DNA of 64,000 bases from Clostridiaceae bacterium Marseille-Q4149 (GTDB lineage: Bacteria; Bacillota; Clostridia; Oscillospirales; Oscillospiraceae). This document shows positions 42,109 through 53,360 of this stretch, in pieces (position 1 is the stretch's first letter; the number at the start of each line of letters is the position of its first letter). The position numbers and the translations under genes were made by a program. The notes under the pieces are model-generated. The model was not told the origin of the DNA. It saw only the letters and a program-made list of their open reading frames with translations, and searched no databases. The stretch covers positions 2,232,001 through 2,296,000 of the forward strand of contig CP073691.1 of the NCBI GenBank assembly GCA_018228685.1, given 5' to 3'.

Positions 42109-43041
42109 ATGTCTCATATCTATACCTCCGCCGATCAGCTGATCGGCCGCACCCCCCTGCTGGAGCTGACCCATCTGGAGAAGAAATACGGCCTGAAGGC
42201 CCGGATCCTGGCCAAGCTGGAGTATCTGAACCCCGCCGGATCCGTGAAGGACCGCATCGCCCGGGCCATGATCGACGACGCCGAGGCCAGGGGCCTGCTG
42301 CATGAGGGCAGCGTCATCATCGAGCCCACCTCCGGCAACACCGGCATCGGCCTGGCCTCCGTGGCCGCCGCCCGGGGCTATCGGGTGATCATCGTCATGC
42401 CGGAAACCATGAGCGTGGAGCGCCGCCAGCTGATGAAGGCCTATGGCGCGGAGCTGGTGCTCACCGAGGGGGCCAAGGGCATGAAGGGGGCCATTGCCAA
42501 GGCCGATGAGCTGGCCCGGGAGATCCCCGGCAGCTTCGTCCCCGGCCAGTTCGTCAACGCCACCAACCCCAAGGCCCACTTTGACACCACTGGGCCGGAG
42601 ATCTGGCAGGATACCGACGGGCAGGTGGACTGGTTCGTGGCAGGCGTCGGCACCGGCGGCACCATCACCGGCGTGGGGCAGTATCTGAAGTCCCGGAACG
42701 CCGCCGTCCGGGTGGCGGCGGTGGAGCCGAAAAGCTCGGCGGTGCTGTCCACCGGCGTGGCCGGGGCCCACAAGATTCAGGGCATCGGCGCGGGCTTCGT
42801 GCCCCAGGTGCTGGACACCCAGGTCTATGACGAGATCGTCCCCGTCACCAACGAGGACGCTTTCGCCCTGGGCCGGGAGATCGGGCATACCGAGGGCGTG
42901 CTGGTGGGCATCTCCTCCGGCGCCGCCGTGTGGGCGGCTCTGCAGATCGCCCAGCGGCCGGAGTCCGCAGGCAAGACCATCGTGGTGCTTCTGCCGGACA
43001 CCGGCGATCGGTATCTGTCCACTCCCCTGTTTGCAGAGTAA
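42109..43041 (+). CDS. cysK: Cysteine synthase A
   Basis: 310 residues. PLP lysine in [11 protein letters not shown] (about Lys45), the substrate loop [10 protein letters not shown] and the PLP phosphate loop GTGGTITG are all present. Makes L-cysteine from O-acetylserine and sulfide. AAAGGAG lies before the ATG, behind a 140-nt leader. Monocistronic. Confidence 0.97.
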   Translation: MSHIYTSADQLIGRTPLLELTHLEKKYGLKARILAKLEYLNPAGSVKDRIARAMIDDAEARGLLHEGSVIIEPTSGNTGIGLASVAAARGYRVIIVMPETMSVERRQLMKAYGAELVLTEGAKGMKGAIAKADELAREIPGSFVPGQFVNATNPKAHFDTTGPEIWQDTDGQVDWFVAGVGTGGTITGVGQYLKSRNAAVRVAAVEPKSSAVLSTGVAGAHKIQGIGAGFVPQVLDTQVYDEIVPVTNEDAFALGREIGHTEGVLVGISSGAAVWAALQIAQRPESAGKTIVVLLPDTGDRYLSTPLFAE

Positions 43042-43058
43042 TGAATTGCATAAAGCCA

Positions 43059-43084
43059 GGCCCTCCGGCTGACGCCGGAGGGCC
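43059..43084. terminator. Terminator between cysK and the SGNH gene
   Basis: GGCCCTCCGGC, loop TGAC, GCCGGAGGGCC, located between the convergent genes; the T-rich part on the plus strand is weak (TTGTCGCGTTTTG). Confidence 0.7.
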
Positions 43085-43099
43085 TTGTCGCGTTTTGAG

Positions 43100-43993
43100 T
43101 CACTTCCCCTGGGTGATCTGCTCGCACAGCCACTGGGAGAACATATAGGCGAACTTTCCGTAGGGATGGACGCCGTCGCCGGTGTATTCCGGCAGCATGA
43201 AGCCGTCGTCGCCGCAGAACAGGGTGTCCGAGTCCAGGCAGCGGATGCGGTCGCCGTCGGCCAGCTCCGCAAAGCCCTGGTTCACGGCGGTCAGGCGGCT
43301 GTGGGCAAAGCTGGGATTCCCGGCAGCCACGTCGGCGGTGACGCCGTAGACCTTCAGAATGTAGATGGTGGCACCCGGCTGGAGCTGGCGCAGCTGCTCC
43401 AGGTCGCTCTGGTAGGCATCGAACAGGTTCCCCAGGGGATAACCGGCCTCGTTGAGGCCCAGCATCACGAAAATGTGGCTGTATTGCTTGCTGCGCAGCA
43501 GGGACCCCAGGTCCATTGCGCCGAAATTCTTGTCGGAGGCGGTGGTGGAGAACATCTTGAACACCGTCATGCCCACGTCAGCGAAGTAGTCGGCATTGCC
43601 CAGCCGGGCATAGTTGGCCACGTTCACCATCCGGGAGTCGCCGATGAACAGGGCGTCGTCGAAAAAGCTCTCGTCCTGGCCGTATACGGCGTTGGTGACC
43701 ACCACCGGCGGCTCCGGCTCAGGTTCGGGTTCCGGGTCAGGCTCCGGTTCCGGTTCGGGCTCGGGTTCGGGGTCCGGCGCAGGCGGGGCGTTTTTCGCCG
43801 CCAGCATCCGCTGCCAGTCGGTGTCGTCCCGCAGCATCAGAAAGGGCACGGCGATGGCCCACTTGTCGTCATAGCCGCCCACATAGTTCTGCAGCTGTCC
43901 CTTCATCACCAGGCCGCACACGGCGGCGGCTGCAGAGGTGACCACCAGGATGGCGGCCAGGGCCAGGGGGCGGAAATTCTTGATATGCTTCAT
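43100..43993 (-). CDS. Secreted SGNH/GDSL-type hydrolase
   Basis: 297 residues. An N-terminal membrane anchor (about 9-29), a linker of repeated Pro-Glu/Pro-Asp (PDPEPEPEP..., about 72-96), then an SGNH domain with block I FIGDSRMVN (Ser nucleophile), block III-like LGLNEAG and block V GVHPY (catalytic His). It lies 13 bp after the MBOAT gene on the same strand. In such pairs the SGNH protein transfers or removes acyl groups on wall or surface polysaccharides delivered by the MBOAT protein. Confidence 0.88.
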   Translation of the reverse strand: MKHIKNFRPLALAAILVVTSAAAAVCGLVMKGQLQNYVGGYDDKWAIAVPFLMLRDDTDWQRMLAAKNAPPAPDPEPEPEPEPEPDPEPEPEPEPPVVVTNAVYGQDESFFDDALFIGDSRMVNVANYARLGNADYFADVGMTVFKMFSTTASDKNFGAMDLGSLLRSKQYSHIFVMLGLNEAGYPLGNLFDAYQSDLEQLRQLQPGATIYILKVYGVTADVAAGNPSFAHSRLTAVNQGFAELADGDRIRCLDSDTLFCGDDGFMLPEYTGDGVHPYGKFAYMFSQWLCEQITQGK

Positions 43994-44006
43994 GATAACG
44001 CCCCCT

Positions 44007-45356
44007 TTAGAACGAGAAGTACATAAACGGATCGTTGGTGGCCACGGACATGCAGTAAACGCAGGCCCAGAACAGCACCGCCAGGATCACCGTGCCCAGC
44101 CAGGTGCCGCGGATGCGGTTCCACAGTTTCTCCGGCCCGGGGGTAGAGAACACGATGCCCAGCACCAGCAGCCACCAATACTGTTTGCCATACTGCAGCC
44201 AGTCCCCGGCGTTGACGGCGATCCCTTGGGACACGAGGGGAAACAGCCGGCCCAGGTAAACGCCGATGCGGCTCACCGAGGGGATGGCGAACAGCATCCA
44301 GCTCAGGGGGATCATCAGCACCATGTACACCCGGGAGATTACCCGGCTGCGCGCCAGCACCCGGCCCCATCCGGCCCGCTCCAGGGCGATGAGGGCGAAC
44401 AGCAGCAGGCCCCACAGCAGGAAATTCAGGGTGCTGCCGTGCCACAGGCCCGTCAGGACCCACACCGCCAGCAGGTTCAGATAGGTCCGGGCCGTCCCCT
44501 CCCGGCTGCCGCCCAGGGGGATATAGACGTAATCCCGGAACCAGGAGCTGAGGCTGATGTGCCACCGCCGCCAGAAGTCCTGCATGGAGCGGGCGGCGTA
44601 GGGGTGTTCAAAGTTCCGGGGCAGCCGGAAGCCCAGCATCCGCCCCAGGCCCAGGGCCATCCAGGAATAGCCGCAGAAGTCCAGATACAGCTGCAGGGAG
44701 TAGGCCGCGATGCCCATCCACGCCAGAGGCGTGGACACGCTTTCATAGCCGATGTTCCCCACCTGACGCCACAGGCCGCCGATCTGGTTGGCCAGCAGCA
44801 CCTTCATGGACAGGCCCAGGATAAAGTCCCGCAGGCCGCTGTCGAAGTCCTCCAGGCCCGGCCGGGGCGGGGCGGACAGCTGCTCATGCAGGGACAGAGG
44901 GTCCATCAGCGGGCCGGACAGCAGCTTGGGAAACAGCAGCACGCCGGTGAAAAACAGCAGGGGCTTTCTTTCCGCCGGGACCCGGCCCCGGTACACGTCG
45001 ATCAGGTACGCCGCCAGCTGGAAGGAATAGAAGCTGATGGCCAGGGGCAGCGTCACTCCCAGACCCAGGAGTCCGGCGTATTTGAAGAAGAACAGGCAGC
45101 CGAACAGGGCCGCCAGGCCCAGGACCAGCAGTCCCCGGCTCTCCCGGGGCCGCATCCGCAGGCCCAGCAGATACACCAGAACCGCCAGACCCAGCAGCGG
45201 AGCCAGGCACCAGGGCCGCTGCCACACGCCGATGACGTAGAACACCAGGCTCCCCAGGCACAGCAGGCCCGCCTGCCAGCGGGCGGGGACTAGATAAAAC
45301 GCCGCCAGAAACAGCGGCAGAAACACAAACACAAACGGAAGTGTATTAAAACCCAT
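44007..45356 (-). CDS. MBOAT-family O-acyltransferase (DltB/AlgI-like)
   Basis: 449 residues from the ATG at 45356 (AGAGGG upstream); an earlier in-frame Met lies in the promoter. About ten hydrophobic helices; the catalytic His is in LTGLWHGST, and the SFYSFQLAAYLIDVYRG and MQDFWRRWHISLSSWFRDYVYIPLGG patterns are MBOAT hallmarks (shown here in part). Moves acyl groups across the membrane for O-acylation of a surface polymer. Operon with the SGNH gene. Confidence 0.95.
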   Translation of the reverse strand: MGFNTLPFVFVFLPLFLAAFYLVPARWQAGLLCLGSLVFYVIGVWQRPWCLAPLLGLAVLVYLLGLRMRPRESRGLLVLGLAALFGCLFFFKYAGLLGLGVTLPLAISFYSFQLAAYLIDVYRGRVPAERKPLLFFTGVLLFPKLLSGPLMDPLSLHEQLSAPPRPGLEDFDSGLRDFILGLSMKVLLANQIGGLWRQVGNIGYESVSTPLAWMGIAAYSLQLYLDFCGYSWMALGLGRMLGFRLPRNFEHPYAARSMQDFWRRWHISLSSWFRDYVYIPLGGSREGTARTYLNLLAVWVLTGLWHGSTLNFLLWGLLLFALIALERAGWGRVLARSRVISRVYMVLMIPLSWMLFAIPSVSRIGVYLGRLFPLVSQGIAVNAGDWLQYGKQYWWLLVLGIVFSTPGPEKLWNRIRGTWLGTVILAVLFWACVYCMSVATNDPFMYFSF

Positions 45357-45412
45357 GAAAATATCCCTCTTAATTCTGGCGGGGCCGGGCCCCGGATGAT
45401 CTCGCAAGGCAT

Positions 45413-45442
45413 ATTATAAGGCGGCCCCGGCGGAAAAGTCCA
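45413..45442 (-). promoter_or_regulatory. MBOAT/SGNH promoter
   Basis: Minus strand TGGACT, 18-nt spacer, TATAAT, about 55 bp before the MBOAT start. Confidence 0.65.
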
Positions 45443-45480
45443 GTTAAAAAGAGGAAACAAAATGTAACAAATTATGACAA

Positions 45481-45507
45481 ATACCCCGGCGCAGTGCGCC
45501 GGGGTAT
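45481..45507 (-). terminator. Terminator of the nucleoside ABC operon
   Basis: ATACCCCGGCGC and GCGCCGGGGTAT form a 12-bp stem, followed by TTGTC on the minus strand, 23 bp after the last permease stop. Confidence 0.75.
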
Positions 45508-45529
45508 TGGGAGGATATAGGTTTTTCGC

Positions 45530-46561
45530 TTACCGCTGACCCTTGTCGTAGGGGATGCCCTCGGCCTTGGGGGCCCGGGACTTCTTGGAGGTAAAGGCCA
45601 GCACCAGCAGGGTGATCAGATACGGCAGCATCCGGTACAGGTGGGCGCTGATGCCGATATTGGCCAGCAGGAACACGCCGTCGCCGTTGATGTCGATGCT
45701 GGCGTATGCCGCGGCGATGCACTTGAACAGGCCGAACAGCAGGGACGCCCCGGCGATGTTCAGAGGCTTCCAGTTGCCGAAGATCATAACGGCCAGGGCC
45801 AGGAAGCCGAAGCCCGCCACGTCGCCGTTGGAGGAGCAGTTGGCGGTGGTCATGGCGTACACGAAGCCGCCCATGCCCGCCAGTGCGCCGGAAATGGTAA
45901 CACCGGCATAGCGCATTTTATACACGTTGATGCCCAGGGAGTCCGCCGCCTGGGGATTTTCGCCGCAGGCCCGCAGACGCAGGCCGAACTTGGTCTTGTA
46001 CAGGATGACGGACAGAATGATGAACAGCAGGATGCAGATGTAGGTGGCCAGGTAGATTTTGTTCAGGAAGGTTTCCCCGAAGAAGCCCCAGTCCACGTTC
46101 TTATCCACGCCGAAGGTGGACTTTTTCAGCATGAACCAGCTGGCAGAGTCGCCGGTGGCCATCTGCAGGGTATTCTGGTTGGCGATGATGCGGATCAGGA
46201 ACAGCACCAGGGCCGGAGCCATCAGGTTCAGGGCCGTGCCGCCGATGGTCTGGTCGGCCCGGAGGTTGATGGACGCAAAGCTCAGCAGCAGGGAGAACAC
46301 CGCGCCCATGGCCGCCGCCACCAGCATGGTCAGAAGCTCCAGCCCCTGAAGGGCCACCCAGTCACCGGCCTGCTTGGCGGCCAGCACCGCCTGGGACCCC
46401 TGCATCAGCCGCACAAACAGCACGCCGATGAAGGCGCCGAAGATCATGATACCTTCCAGGGCCAGGTTGATGATACCGCTTCGCTCGGCGAACACGCCCG
46501 CCAGGGCCACGATCATCAGGGGCACCGCGTAAATCAAAGTCTGTTGGATCAGAAACGTCAT
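45530..46561 (-). CDS. Nucleoside-type ABC transporter permease (NupQ/YufQ-like)
   Basis: 343 residues with eight to ten hydrophobic helices. AERSGIINLALEGIMIFGAF and LRACGENPQAADSLGINV are characteristic of the BPD_transp_2 permeases in Bmp/Nup nucleoside importers. Overlaps the stop of the other permease by 4 bp (ATGA). Last gene of the operon. Confidence 0.93.
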   Translation of the reverse strand: MTFLIQQTLIYAVPLMIVALAGVFAERSGIINLALEGIMIFGAFIGVLFVRLMQGSQAVLAAKQAGDWVALQGLELLTMLVAAAMGAVFSLLLSFASINLRADQTIGGTALNLMAPALVLFLIRIIANQNTLQMATGDSASWFMLKKSTFGVDKNVDWGFFGETFLNKIYLATYICILLFIILSVILYKTKFGLRLRACGENPQAADSLGINVYKMRYAGVTISGALAGMGGFVYAMTTANCSSNGDVAGFGFLALAVMIFGNWKPLNIAGASLLFGLFKCIAAAYASIDINGDGVFLLANIGISAHLYRMLPYLITLLVLAFTSKKSRAPKAEGIPYDKGQR

Positions 46562-47846
46562 GCCTGGTCGCCTCCTTCCTCCGTCTGAGCCGCTATCGGC
46601 TCTGCCGGTTCCGTGGGTTCCTCCGCCGGTTCCTCCGGGGGTGCGGCGTCCGCCGCCGGGGCGGCAGTCTCCTCCACATGGGCGTGGGGCTTTTTCTTCC
46701 GGGACAGCATCATGCGGATGGCCAGGGAGAAGGCGGACAGGTACACGATCACGGAGATGATGACGTCAGTGATATACTCGTTATAGGCCGTCAGGTTGGT
46801 CAGCTGCAGACCCACGATGTTCAGCATGGCCATGAAGATACCGGTGAAGATCACCGCGATGGGGTTGTTCAGGGCCAGCAGGGCCACGGGGATGCCGTTG
46901 AAGCCCACGGCAGGCAGGGCCTGATAGGTGGACCAATAGAACTCGGTGTTGCCGGAGAGCCAGTACAGGGCCGCGCCGGCTCCGGCCAGCGCACCGGCAA
47001 TGGCCATGGACAGCACGATGTTGCGCTTGTCCCGGATACCGGCATAGCGGGCGGCGTGACGGTTGGCGCCGCAGGCCTTCAGCTCATAGCCCAGGGTGGT
47101 CTTGTTCATCAGGATGTACATGGCGATGGCGATGACGATGGCAACGAGAATGCCGCCGTTGACCTGGGAGCCGGGGAAGATGGCGTCCAGCCCCAGCTTG
47201 GGGGTGGCCACGCCGTTGAAGGTGGTCTTATAGATATAGCCGGACTTGGTGCTCTCGACCATATTCTTGAAATTGCTGATGTCGAACATCCAGGTCACCA
47301 GGTTGGCGGCGATCCAGTTGGTCATGATGCACGCCAGCACCTCGTTGATGTTCAGCAGGGCCTTCACCAGGCCGGGAATCGCGCCCCACAGAGCGCCGGA
47401 CAGGCACCCGGCCAGGAAGGCCAGCACCCAGATAACGCCCACGGGCACCGCGCTGGAGGGAATGGACAGGGCCACCATCAGGGTGACCATGGTGGAGATC
47501 AGATACTGGCCGGGGGCGCCGATGTTAAAGAGGCCCGTCTTGAAGGCCACGGCCACGGAAAGGCCCGTCATGATCAGGGGCGTGGCCCGGAACAGCATGT
47601 TGCCCAGGTTCACCGCGTTGAAGCCCCAGGTCAGGGTACCGGCGGCGTCGCGGCCGGTGCTGAAGATACCGGCGAAGATGATGCGGATGCCGTCCCATGC
47701 GCCGCTCAGGGAGATCTTCTCGTTGCACAGGCCCACGATCAGAACGGCGATGCCGCCCACTAAAAGACCCGCCACAATGGAGATCAGGGATGAGAGCACC
47801 TTTTTGGTGCCGTCTTTTTCGTAAAGCGCTGCCAGTGCGTTCTTTT

Positions 47847-47850
<4 letters not shown>
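46558..47850 (-). CDS. Nucleoside-type ABC transporter permease (NupP/YufP-like)
   Basis: 430 residues. Helix-rich core with FNIGAPGQYLISTM and ELKACGANRHAARYAGI, as in NupP-type permeases. The C-terminal 45 residues are an Ala/Pro/Glu tail (PPEEPAEEPTEPAEP), unusual for the family and probably cytoplasmic. Overlaps the ATPase gene upstream by 4 bp. Confidence 0.93.
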
Positions 47851-49394
<1,544 letters not shown>

Positions 49395-49465
49395 GCCGCC
49401 ACCTACTTTCTCTCATTTTCCTGCCCGCTGCAATCGCTTCCGCCAGCGGACAATGTAACAAGTTT

Positions 49466-49494
49466 ATTATAACGGTTGCGGTCGGGAATTGCAA
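49466..49494 (-). promoter_or_regulatory. Nucleoside ABC operon promoter
   Basis: Minus strand TTGCAA, 17-nt spacer, TATAAT; leader of about 65 nt, too short to hold a purine riboswitch. Confidence 0.8.
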
Positions 49495-49546
49495 GAACGA
49501 ACCGGAAAAATAGATGTTTTTTGCATCCGAGCGAAAGCATCGCCGC

Positions 49547-49575
49547 TTGACAACCTATCGTTCGGTAGGCATAAT
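49547..49575 (+). promoter_or_regulatory. Orphan promoter with TetR-type operator
   Basis: TTGACA, 17-nt spacer, CATAAT; the spacer is CCTATCG TT CGGTAGG (49554-49569), a near-perfect dyad of the kind bound by TetR-family repressors. No intact gene follows: a short frame starting MDVMHYF runs only 35 codons. It looks like the surviving front end of a lost gene. Confidence 0.6.
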
Positions 49576-49576
49576 G

Positions 49577-49783
49577 TAATGGACGTCATGCATTACTTCA
49601 CCGGGCTTGTGCGTTTCCATATTCGTCCGGAGCGGGAGGCAGACGCAAGGCACCCGTCTGGAGTCCTATCGAAAGCTGAAAACTGAGAACGCCTATGCCG
49701 CTGACAGCAGCCGGTATTCGGAAGCAAAACGGGCAAAATTCAAGGAGATATCCAAAATCAATAAATCAGACAGGAAAAGATAG
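49577..49783 (+). pseudogene. Gene remnant with a lysine-rich C-terminus
   Basis: An open stretch in a different frame from the short MDVMHYF frame reads VRSGRQTQGTRLESYRKLK, then AKRAKFKEISKINKSDRKR and stop at 49783. The composition looks like a genuine C-terminus (perhaps of a mobile-element protein), but there is no start or ribosome site and a stop lies just upstream. Probably a fragment left at the edge of the CRISPR island. Confidence 0.35.
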
Positions 49784-49797
49784 CTGAAAATTGCAGG

Positions 49798-49852
49798 GCC
49801 GATCATCCGCAAGCCAACAGGCAGCGCGGATGACCGGCTCTTTTGTTTTTCT
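49798..49852. terminator. Terminator after the CRISPR operon / remnant
   Basis: GCCGATCATCCGC and GCGGATGACCGGC form a stem with one mismatch, then TCTTTTGTTTTTC on the plus strand. On the minus strand it lies about 35 bp past cas6, with weaker T content. Confidence 0.7.
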
Positions 49853-49885
49853 CTATCACGTCAGTTTGGCTCAGCCGGAGGGGTT

Positions 49886-50656
49886 TCATTTTTCCTGTTC
49901 TTTCAGCAGGGAATTGGGCGATATCTCAAGTGTTACGCCGCCCATACCAAGGGTGGTTTTGATCCCGATGCCGCAGAGAGTGGAAAACACCAGCAGCAGA
50001 TTCCACACCTCCTGCATAGGCGCGCTGAGGGAGGAGGAGAGTGTCAGGCGTCCTGAAAATCCGGGGATCTTTGCGGATTTCAGCGTATAACGCCCCGAGC
50101 GAAGCTGATAGTCTGTGATGCGGACGCCGCGCTCCAATGCGGCTGCCGCATCCTCATCATCCAACGAATACTCCGGAAACCATGCGTTCCATTTGGCCAG
50201 CAGACTCCTCAGCAGCAGCCGCTCCTGGGGAAAGATCACATAGCTGCCGTCCTGCTTGAAGGAGCTGGTGGCGTGAAAGCGTATGGTGACCCGCGAGGGC
50301 AGCCGCAGCTCCCTGGCGTACAGAAGAAGCTCCTGCGTCGATGCAAAGCACCGCTTGTCCAGCAGAGCGGCCTGCAGCGTTGTTTGGCGCAGCGCAATGC
50401 AGGAAATGCGCTCCAGCACGGGCTCCAGCAGCTCATACAGCTCCCCTTGAAATACACTGACGACCCATAGGGTCCGGTTTTCCGCCTTATCATAGCGGAT
50501 ATACTGCGAGAGGGGTTTTTCTCCCTGCTCATGCAGCTGCCGGCCGATATCCTCCGGAAGCTGCTCCAGAAGCCAGCCATATAAGCGGTAAGCCATCATA
50601 GACGGAATGGGGGCCCCATCGGCAGAGCGCAGAGCGAAGCAATATTGTCCGATCAC
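49886..50656 (-). CDS. cas6: CRISPR pre-crRNA endoribonuclease Cas6
   Basis: 256 residues from a GTG at 50656 that overlaps the csm5 stop (GTGA); GAGGTG lies 8 nt before it. Starting there places QYCFAL as the first beta strand, as in Cas6. The C-terminal RAMP half is visible (PGFSGRLTLSSS and the Gly-rich GIGIKTTLGMGG). Cas6 cuts the repeat RNA to make crRNA for the Csm complex. Last gene of the operon. Confidence 0.9.
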   Translation of the reverse strand: MIGQYCFALRSADGAPIPSMMAYRLYGWLLEQLPEDIGRQLHEQGEKPLSQYIRYDKAENRTLWVVSVFQGELYELLEPVLERISCIALRQTTLQAALLDKRCFASTQELLLYARELRLPSRVTIRFHATSSFKQDGSYVIFPQERLLLRSLLAKWNAWFPEYSLDDEDAAAALERGVRITDYQLRSGRYTLKSAKIPGFSGRLTLSSSLSAPMQEVWNLLLVFSTLCGIGIKTTLGMGGVTLEISPNSLLKEQEK

Positions 50657-51747
50657 CGCACAGACACCTCGCAGATTCCGTAGGGATACATTTTCCCGTT
50701 CCACTGGGTGTATTTCATCATATGGGGCGACATCCCCCACCCCTCGTCATATTGATGGTAATGTCCCCGGAAGGTGCGGTGCATATATGCAGAGACCTCA
50801 TGCAGCGCCTGCTCCTCTCCATAGTAGGGATAGGCCAGCGATTTGGAAAAGAAGCCTGCGCCGCCGCCGAGGATCAGGCAGTGATTCATTCTGCCCGGAG
50901 CCGCCCCTTCCGGCAGTGCAAAGCCGCAGGCGTAGGTTTCCTCATAGTATCGGTCAAACGCCTCGATGGCGTCCACAATGGACTCAGCCGTCAGCTGTCC
51001 ATGCAGGACGGATTGATCCAGCGTCAGAGAAAAGCGGATCCTTGTTCCCGGAGCCACTGCCTCGCGGCACAGATTGATGGCATTGACCTCGCCGCCGAAT
51101 GCCGCGTCTCTCTTTCCGGTCAGCGTCATGGCGTTGTTGGGGATGGGTTCGCTGTCGGAAACAAGCACACCCCGCAGAAGGCTGCTCACGGCGTCCAGGC
51201 GCGTTTTTCCTTTGCTGTCGCGGGCAAAACGCAGGGTGTTCAGATATTCCCGCTCCGGGATACCGTCCTCCTTGCTGTAGTCCCGCCAATTCCGGGTGCC
51301 CAGTATCCCCTGCTCCTGCATGGCCTGATACAGCAGGACCGTGCGCAGGGCGCCCTTGACACTGCTGCCGGGAACATAGGGACGGAAGGCATTGTCGCGC
51401 ATAAATGCCTGAATATTCTTCAGGCTGTGTTCCGCGTCCAGCGCATCGCCTGCCGGCAGGTCGTAAACGCAAAGCGCCCGGATTCCTGCCTCGTCCAGTC
51501 CGCACTCCTGCCGGAGGAAGCTGTGGAGGTTGGTGCTCCCGCCCAGAATAAACCGCTCATAGCTGTCGGCCAGATCGTTTTCCGCCAGAAAGTGAATAAA
51601 CCGATTGCGGTGCAGCACAGAGACCCGATTGCTCCTGCGGTTATAGATATACTCCGTGCGCTGATAGCTCTGACCGCTGCCGACAAACAGCGGAGACCGC
51701 ACGGTCAGGATCAGCTCATACTGCTGAAGCTGTTCCAGCTCTCTCAT
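50653..51747 (-). CDS. csm5: Type III-A CRISPR RAMP protein Csm5
   Basis: 364 residues. RAMP features: LFVGSGQSYQ near the N-terminus, YVPGSSVKGALRTVLL and a Gly-rich loop LILGGGAGFFSKS. Csm5 sits at the crRNA 3' end and recruits nucleases that trim it. Start overlaps the csm4 stop by 4 bp (ATGA). Confidence 0.94.
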   Translation of the reverse strand: MRELEQLQQYELILTVRSPLFVGSGQSYQRTEYIYNRRSNRVSVLHRNRFIHFLAENDLADSYERFILGGSTNLHSFLRQECGLDEAGIRALCVYDLPAGDALDAEHSLKNIQAFMRDNAFRPYVPGSSVKGALRTVLLYQAMQEQGILGTRNWRDYSKEDGIPEREYLNTLRFARDSKGKTRLDAVSSLLRGVLVSDSEPIPNNAMTLTGKRDAAFGGEVNAINLCREAVAPGTRIRFSLTLDQSVLHGQLTAESIVDAIEAFDRYYEETYACGFALPEGAAPGRMNHCLILGGGAGFFSKSLAYPYYGEEQALHEVSAYMHRTFRGHYHQYDEGWGMSPHMMKYTQWNGKMYPYGICEVSVR

Positions 51748-52709
51748 ACGGACACCCCCAAAAGAAGCGGCTTGCTGAAGCGATACGCCGGATGGTCCTG
51801 CCTGGCCGCCAGATAGAGAGCTCCGCCGAAGCGCCGCCGCACCACAGAGCCTGCCGTCAGGAAGAATTGCTCTCTCTTTTTCTGCCCCGATGGCGCAAAG
51901 GAGTCGGAGCTGACAAATCCGCCCCGTCTGGTCAGCGTGTAGGACGCATCTTCCATGGTGCGCTCCAGCTCCTCCTCATCAGGAAGCGCCGTGGTAAGCA
52001 GCAGATAGGCGGGAGCATCCCGGCAAAGCGCCCGGAACAGCCACGCTGTCTGCTCATCGAAGGGGTCATTCAGATAAATCGCAGCATCTACCGTAAACTT
52101 TCCATAGCCGGAACTGACCTTTCCGCCGATGCCGCTCAATCCCAACGCACGCATCAGCGTGCGCAGCCATGCGGCATCATCGCTTTCAAGCCCTGCCAGC
52201 ACATACAGGCCGCAGTCCTCCGCAAAGCGAAAGGCGCCCACATGATAGGGGAGCGTGTCCTGCCCCTCAAAAACGGCGGCGCGGGTGCTGTCCATGGGAA
52301 CACCGAAGCACTGCTTTTTCCGGCCGGCATCGAACAGTCCCTGGCCGCGCATACAGGCGAGATAGTCCGCCATGTCCTCCACGGCAATATACGCCAGGTT
52401 TTTCATAGCCTTGCGTTCTGCCCCCGCAGTATGACCGTCCGTCCGGGCAGTCAGAAACGGGCGGGGCAGATAGTACCGCTCGCCGCACCAGGGCATGGCG
52501 TCGGAGAGAAACAGCTGATCCTTTTGGGCTTTTTCAATCAGCGCTTCCACGCCGCTGTTGCCATACAGCGTCCGCGCTGTATGGCAGAGGGCTGAAAACA
52601 GCGTATCCGCGCAGAAGTGATCCTCCGAGGTGTAGAGCGAAAGCGCACTGTCCGAAGAGCCAAAATGGCAGGGCGTGTGAAAGCTCAGCTTAAACAGGAA
52701 GTAATTCAT
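51744..52709 (-). CDS. csm4: Type III-A CRISPR RAMP protein Csm4
   Basis: 321 residues. N-terminal FKLSFHTPCHFGSS and ADTLFSALCHT, and the Gly-rich GIGGKVSSGYGKF, are typical of Csm4, which binds the crRNA 5' tag and contacts Cas10. GGAGG precedes the ATG; overlaps csm3 by 20 bp. Confidence 0.93.
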   Translation of the reverse strand: MNYFLFKLSFHTPCHFGSSDSALSLYTSEDHFCADTLFSALCHTARTLYGNSGVEALIEKAQKDQLFLSDAMPWCGERYYLPRPFLTARTDGHTAGAERKAMKNLAYIAVEDMADYLACMRGQGLFDAGRKKQCFGVPMDSTRAAVFEGQDTLPYHVGAFRFAEDCGLYVLAGLESDDAAWLRTLMRALGLSGIGGKVSSGYGKFTVDAAIYLNDPFDEQTAWLFRALCRDAPAYLLLTTALPDEEELERTMEDASYTLTRRGGFVSSDSFAPSGQKKREQFFLTAGSVVRRRFGGALYLAARQDHPAYRFSKPLLLGVSV

Positions 52710-53355
52710 ACGCCTCTACCTCCTTGAAAAGGGCACACAGAGGTTCAAGCTCCACAGAGGTTTCAAAAGGCTTCAGCCGGAAATCACACAGACTCACCCG
52801 GCCGCTTCCGCGGGAGCCGTGGCCGCCCAGATAGTCCATCTGCAGCAGCTTCATCCCCTTGGCCAACAGGGCAAAATCCTCGGCGGTCTGCCCCGCATCC
52901 TCCACATCGTACACAATGCTGACGGCAAAACGGGTGCCTGCCACCACGCGCTCAATAAAGCGGGGGTTTGCAACGGAGGTGGCCCGATTGATGGCGTTTT
53001 CCGCCTTGACCTCGGTGATATGAACACGCTCCATCTCCTCTGCATTGGCCACAAAGCAGTCGGCGAACTGCAGGCGGGCGCGGTGCACCGGATTGGCGCT
53101 GCCGAAAAGGCGCTTGATGCGTCCGTCATCCTGATCAAAGTCGGGCATACGCTGGATATCCTTGCTGAGACTTCTGGCCAGAAGGGAACGCAGCTTGCCC
53201 TTCAGGCTGCTGCCGGGGATCATAGGCAGTCCGGTCAGCGGATCGCGCACCACCTGGCTGTCTACTGCGCCGATGGCGCTGAAGGCATTGCCTGCGCCGA
53301 TATGCAGACCGGTGCGCACCACCAGGCAGCAACGGATGATCATTTTTCCGTACAT
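52690..53355 (-). CDS. csm3: Type III-A CRISPR RAMP protein Csm3
   Basis: 221 residues, family length. LHIGAGNAFSAIGAVDSQVV then PMIPGSSLKGKLRSLL. Asp32 matches the catalytic Asp (D32/D33) that cuts target RNA in characterised Csm3 proteins, so RNase activity is expected. A Gly-rich loop GGHGSRGSGRV is near the end. Forms the backbone filament of the complex. Starts 5 bp after csm2. Confidence 0.96.
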   Translation of the reverse strand: MYGKMIIRCCLVVRTGLHIGAGNAFSAIGAVDSQVVRDPLTGLPMIPGSSLKGKLRSLLARSLSKDIQRMPDFDQDDGRIKRLFGSANPVHRARLQFADCFVANAEEMERVHITEVKAENAINRATSVANPRFIERVVAGTRFAVSIVYDVEDAGQTAEDFALLAKGMKLLQMDYLGGHGSRGSGRVSLCDFRLKPFETSVELEPLCALFKEVEAYELLPV

Positions 53356-53360
53356 AAGCC

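Noticed and set aside
49400..49490. Purine riboswitch before the nucleoside ABC operon
   Set aside because: The leader is only about 65 nt and lacks the three-way junction pattern.
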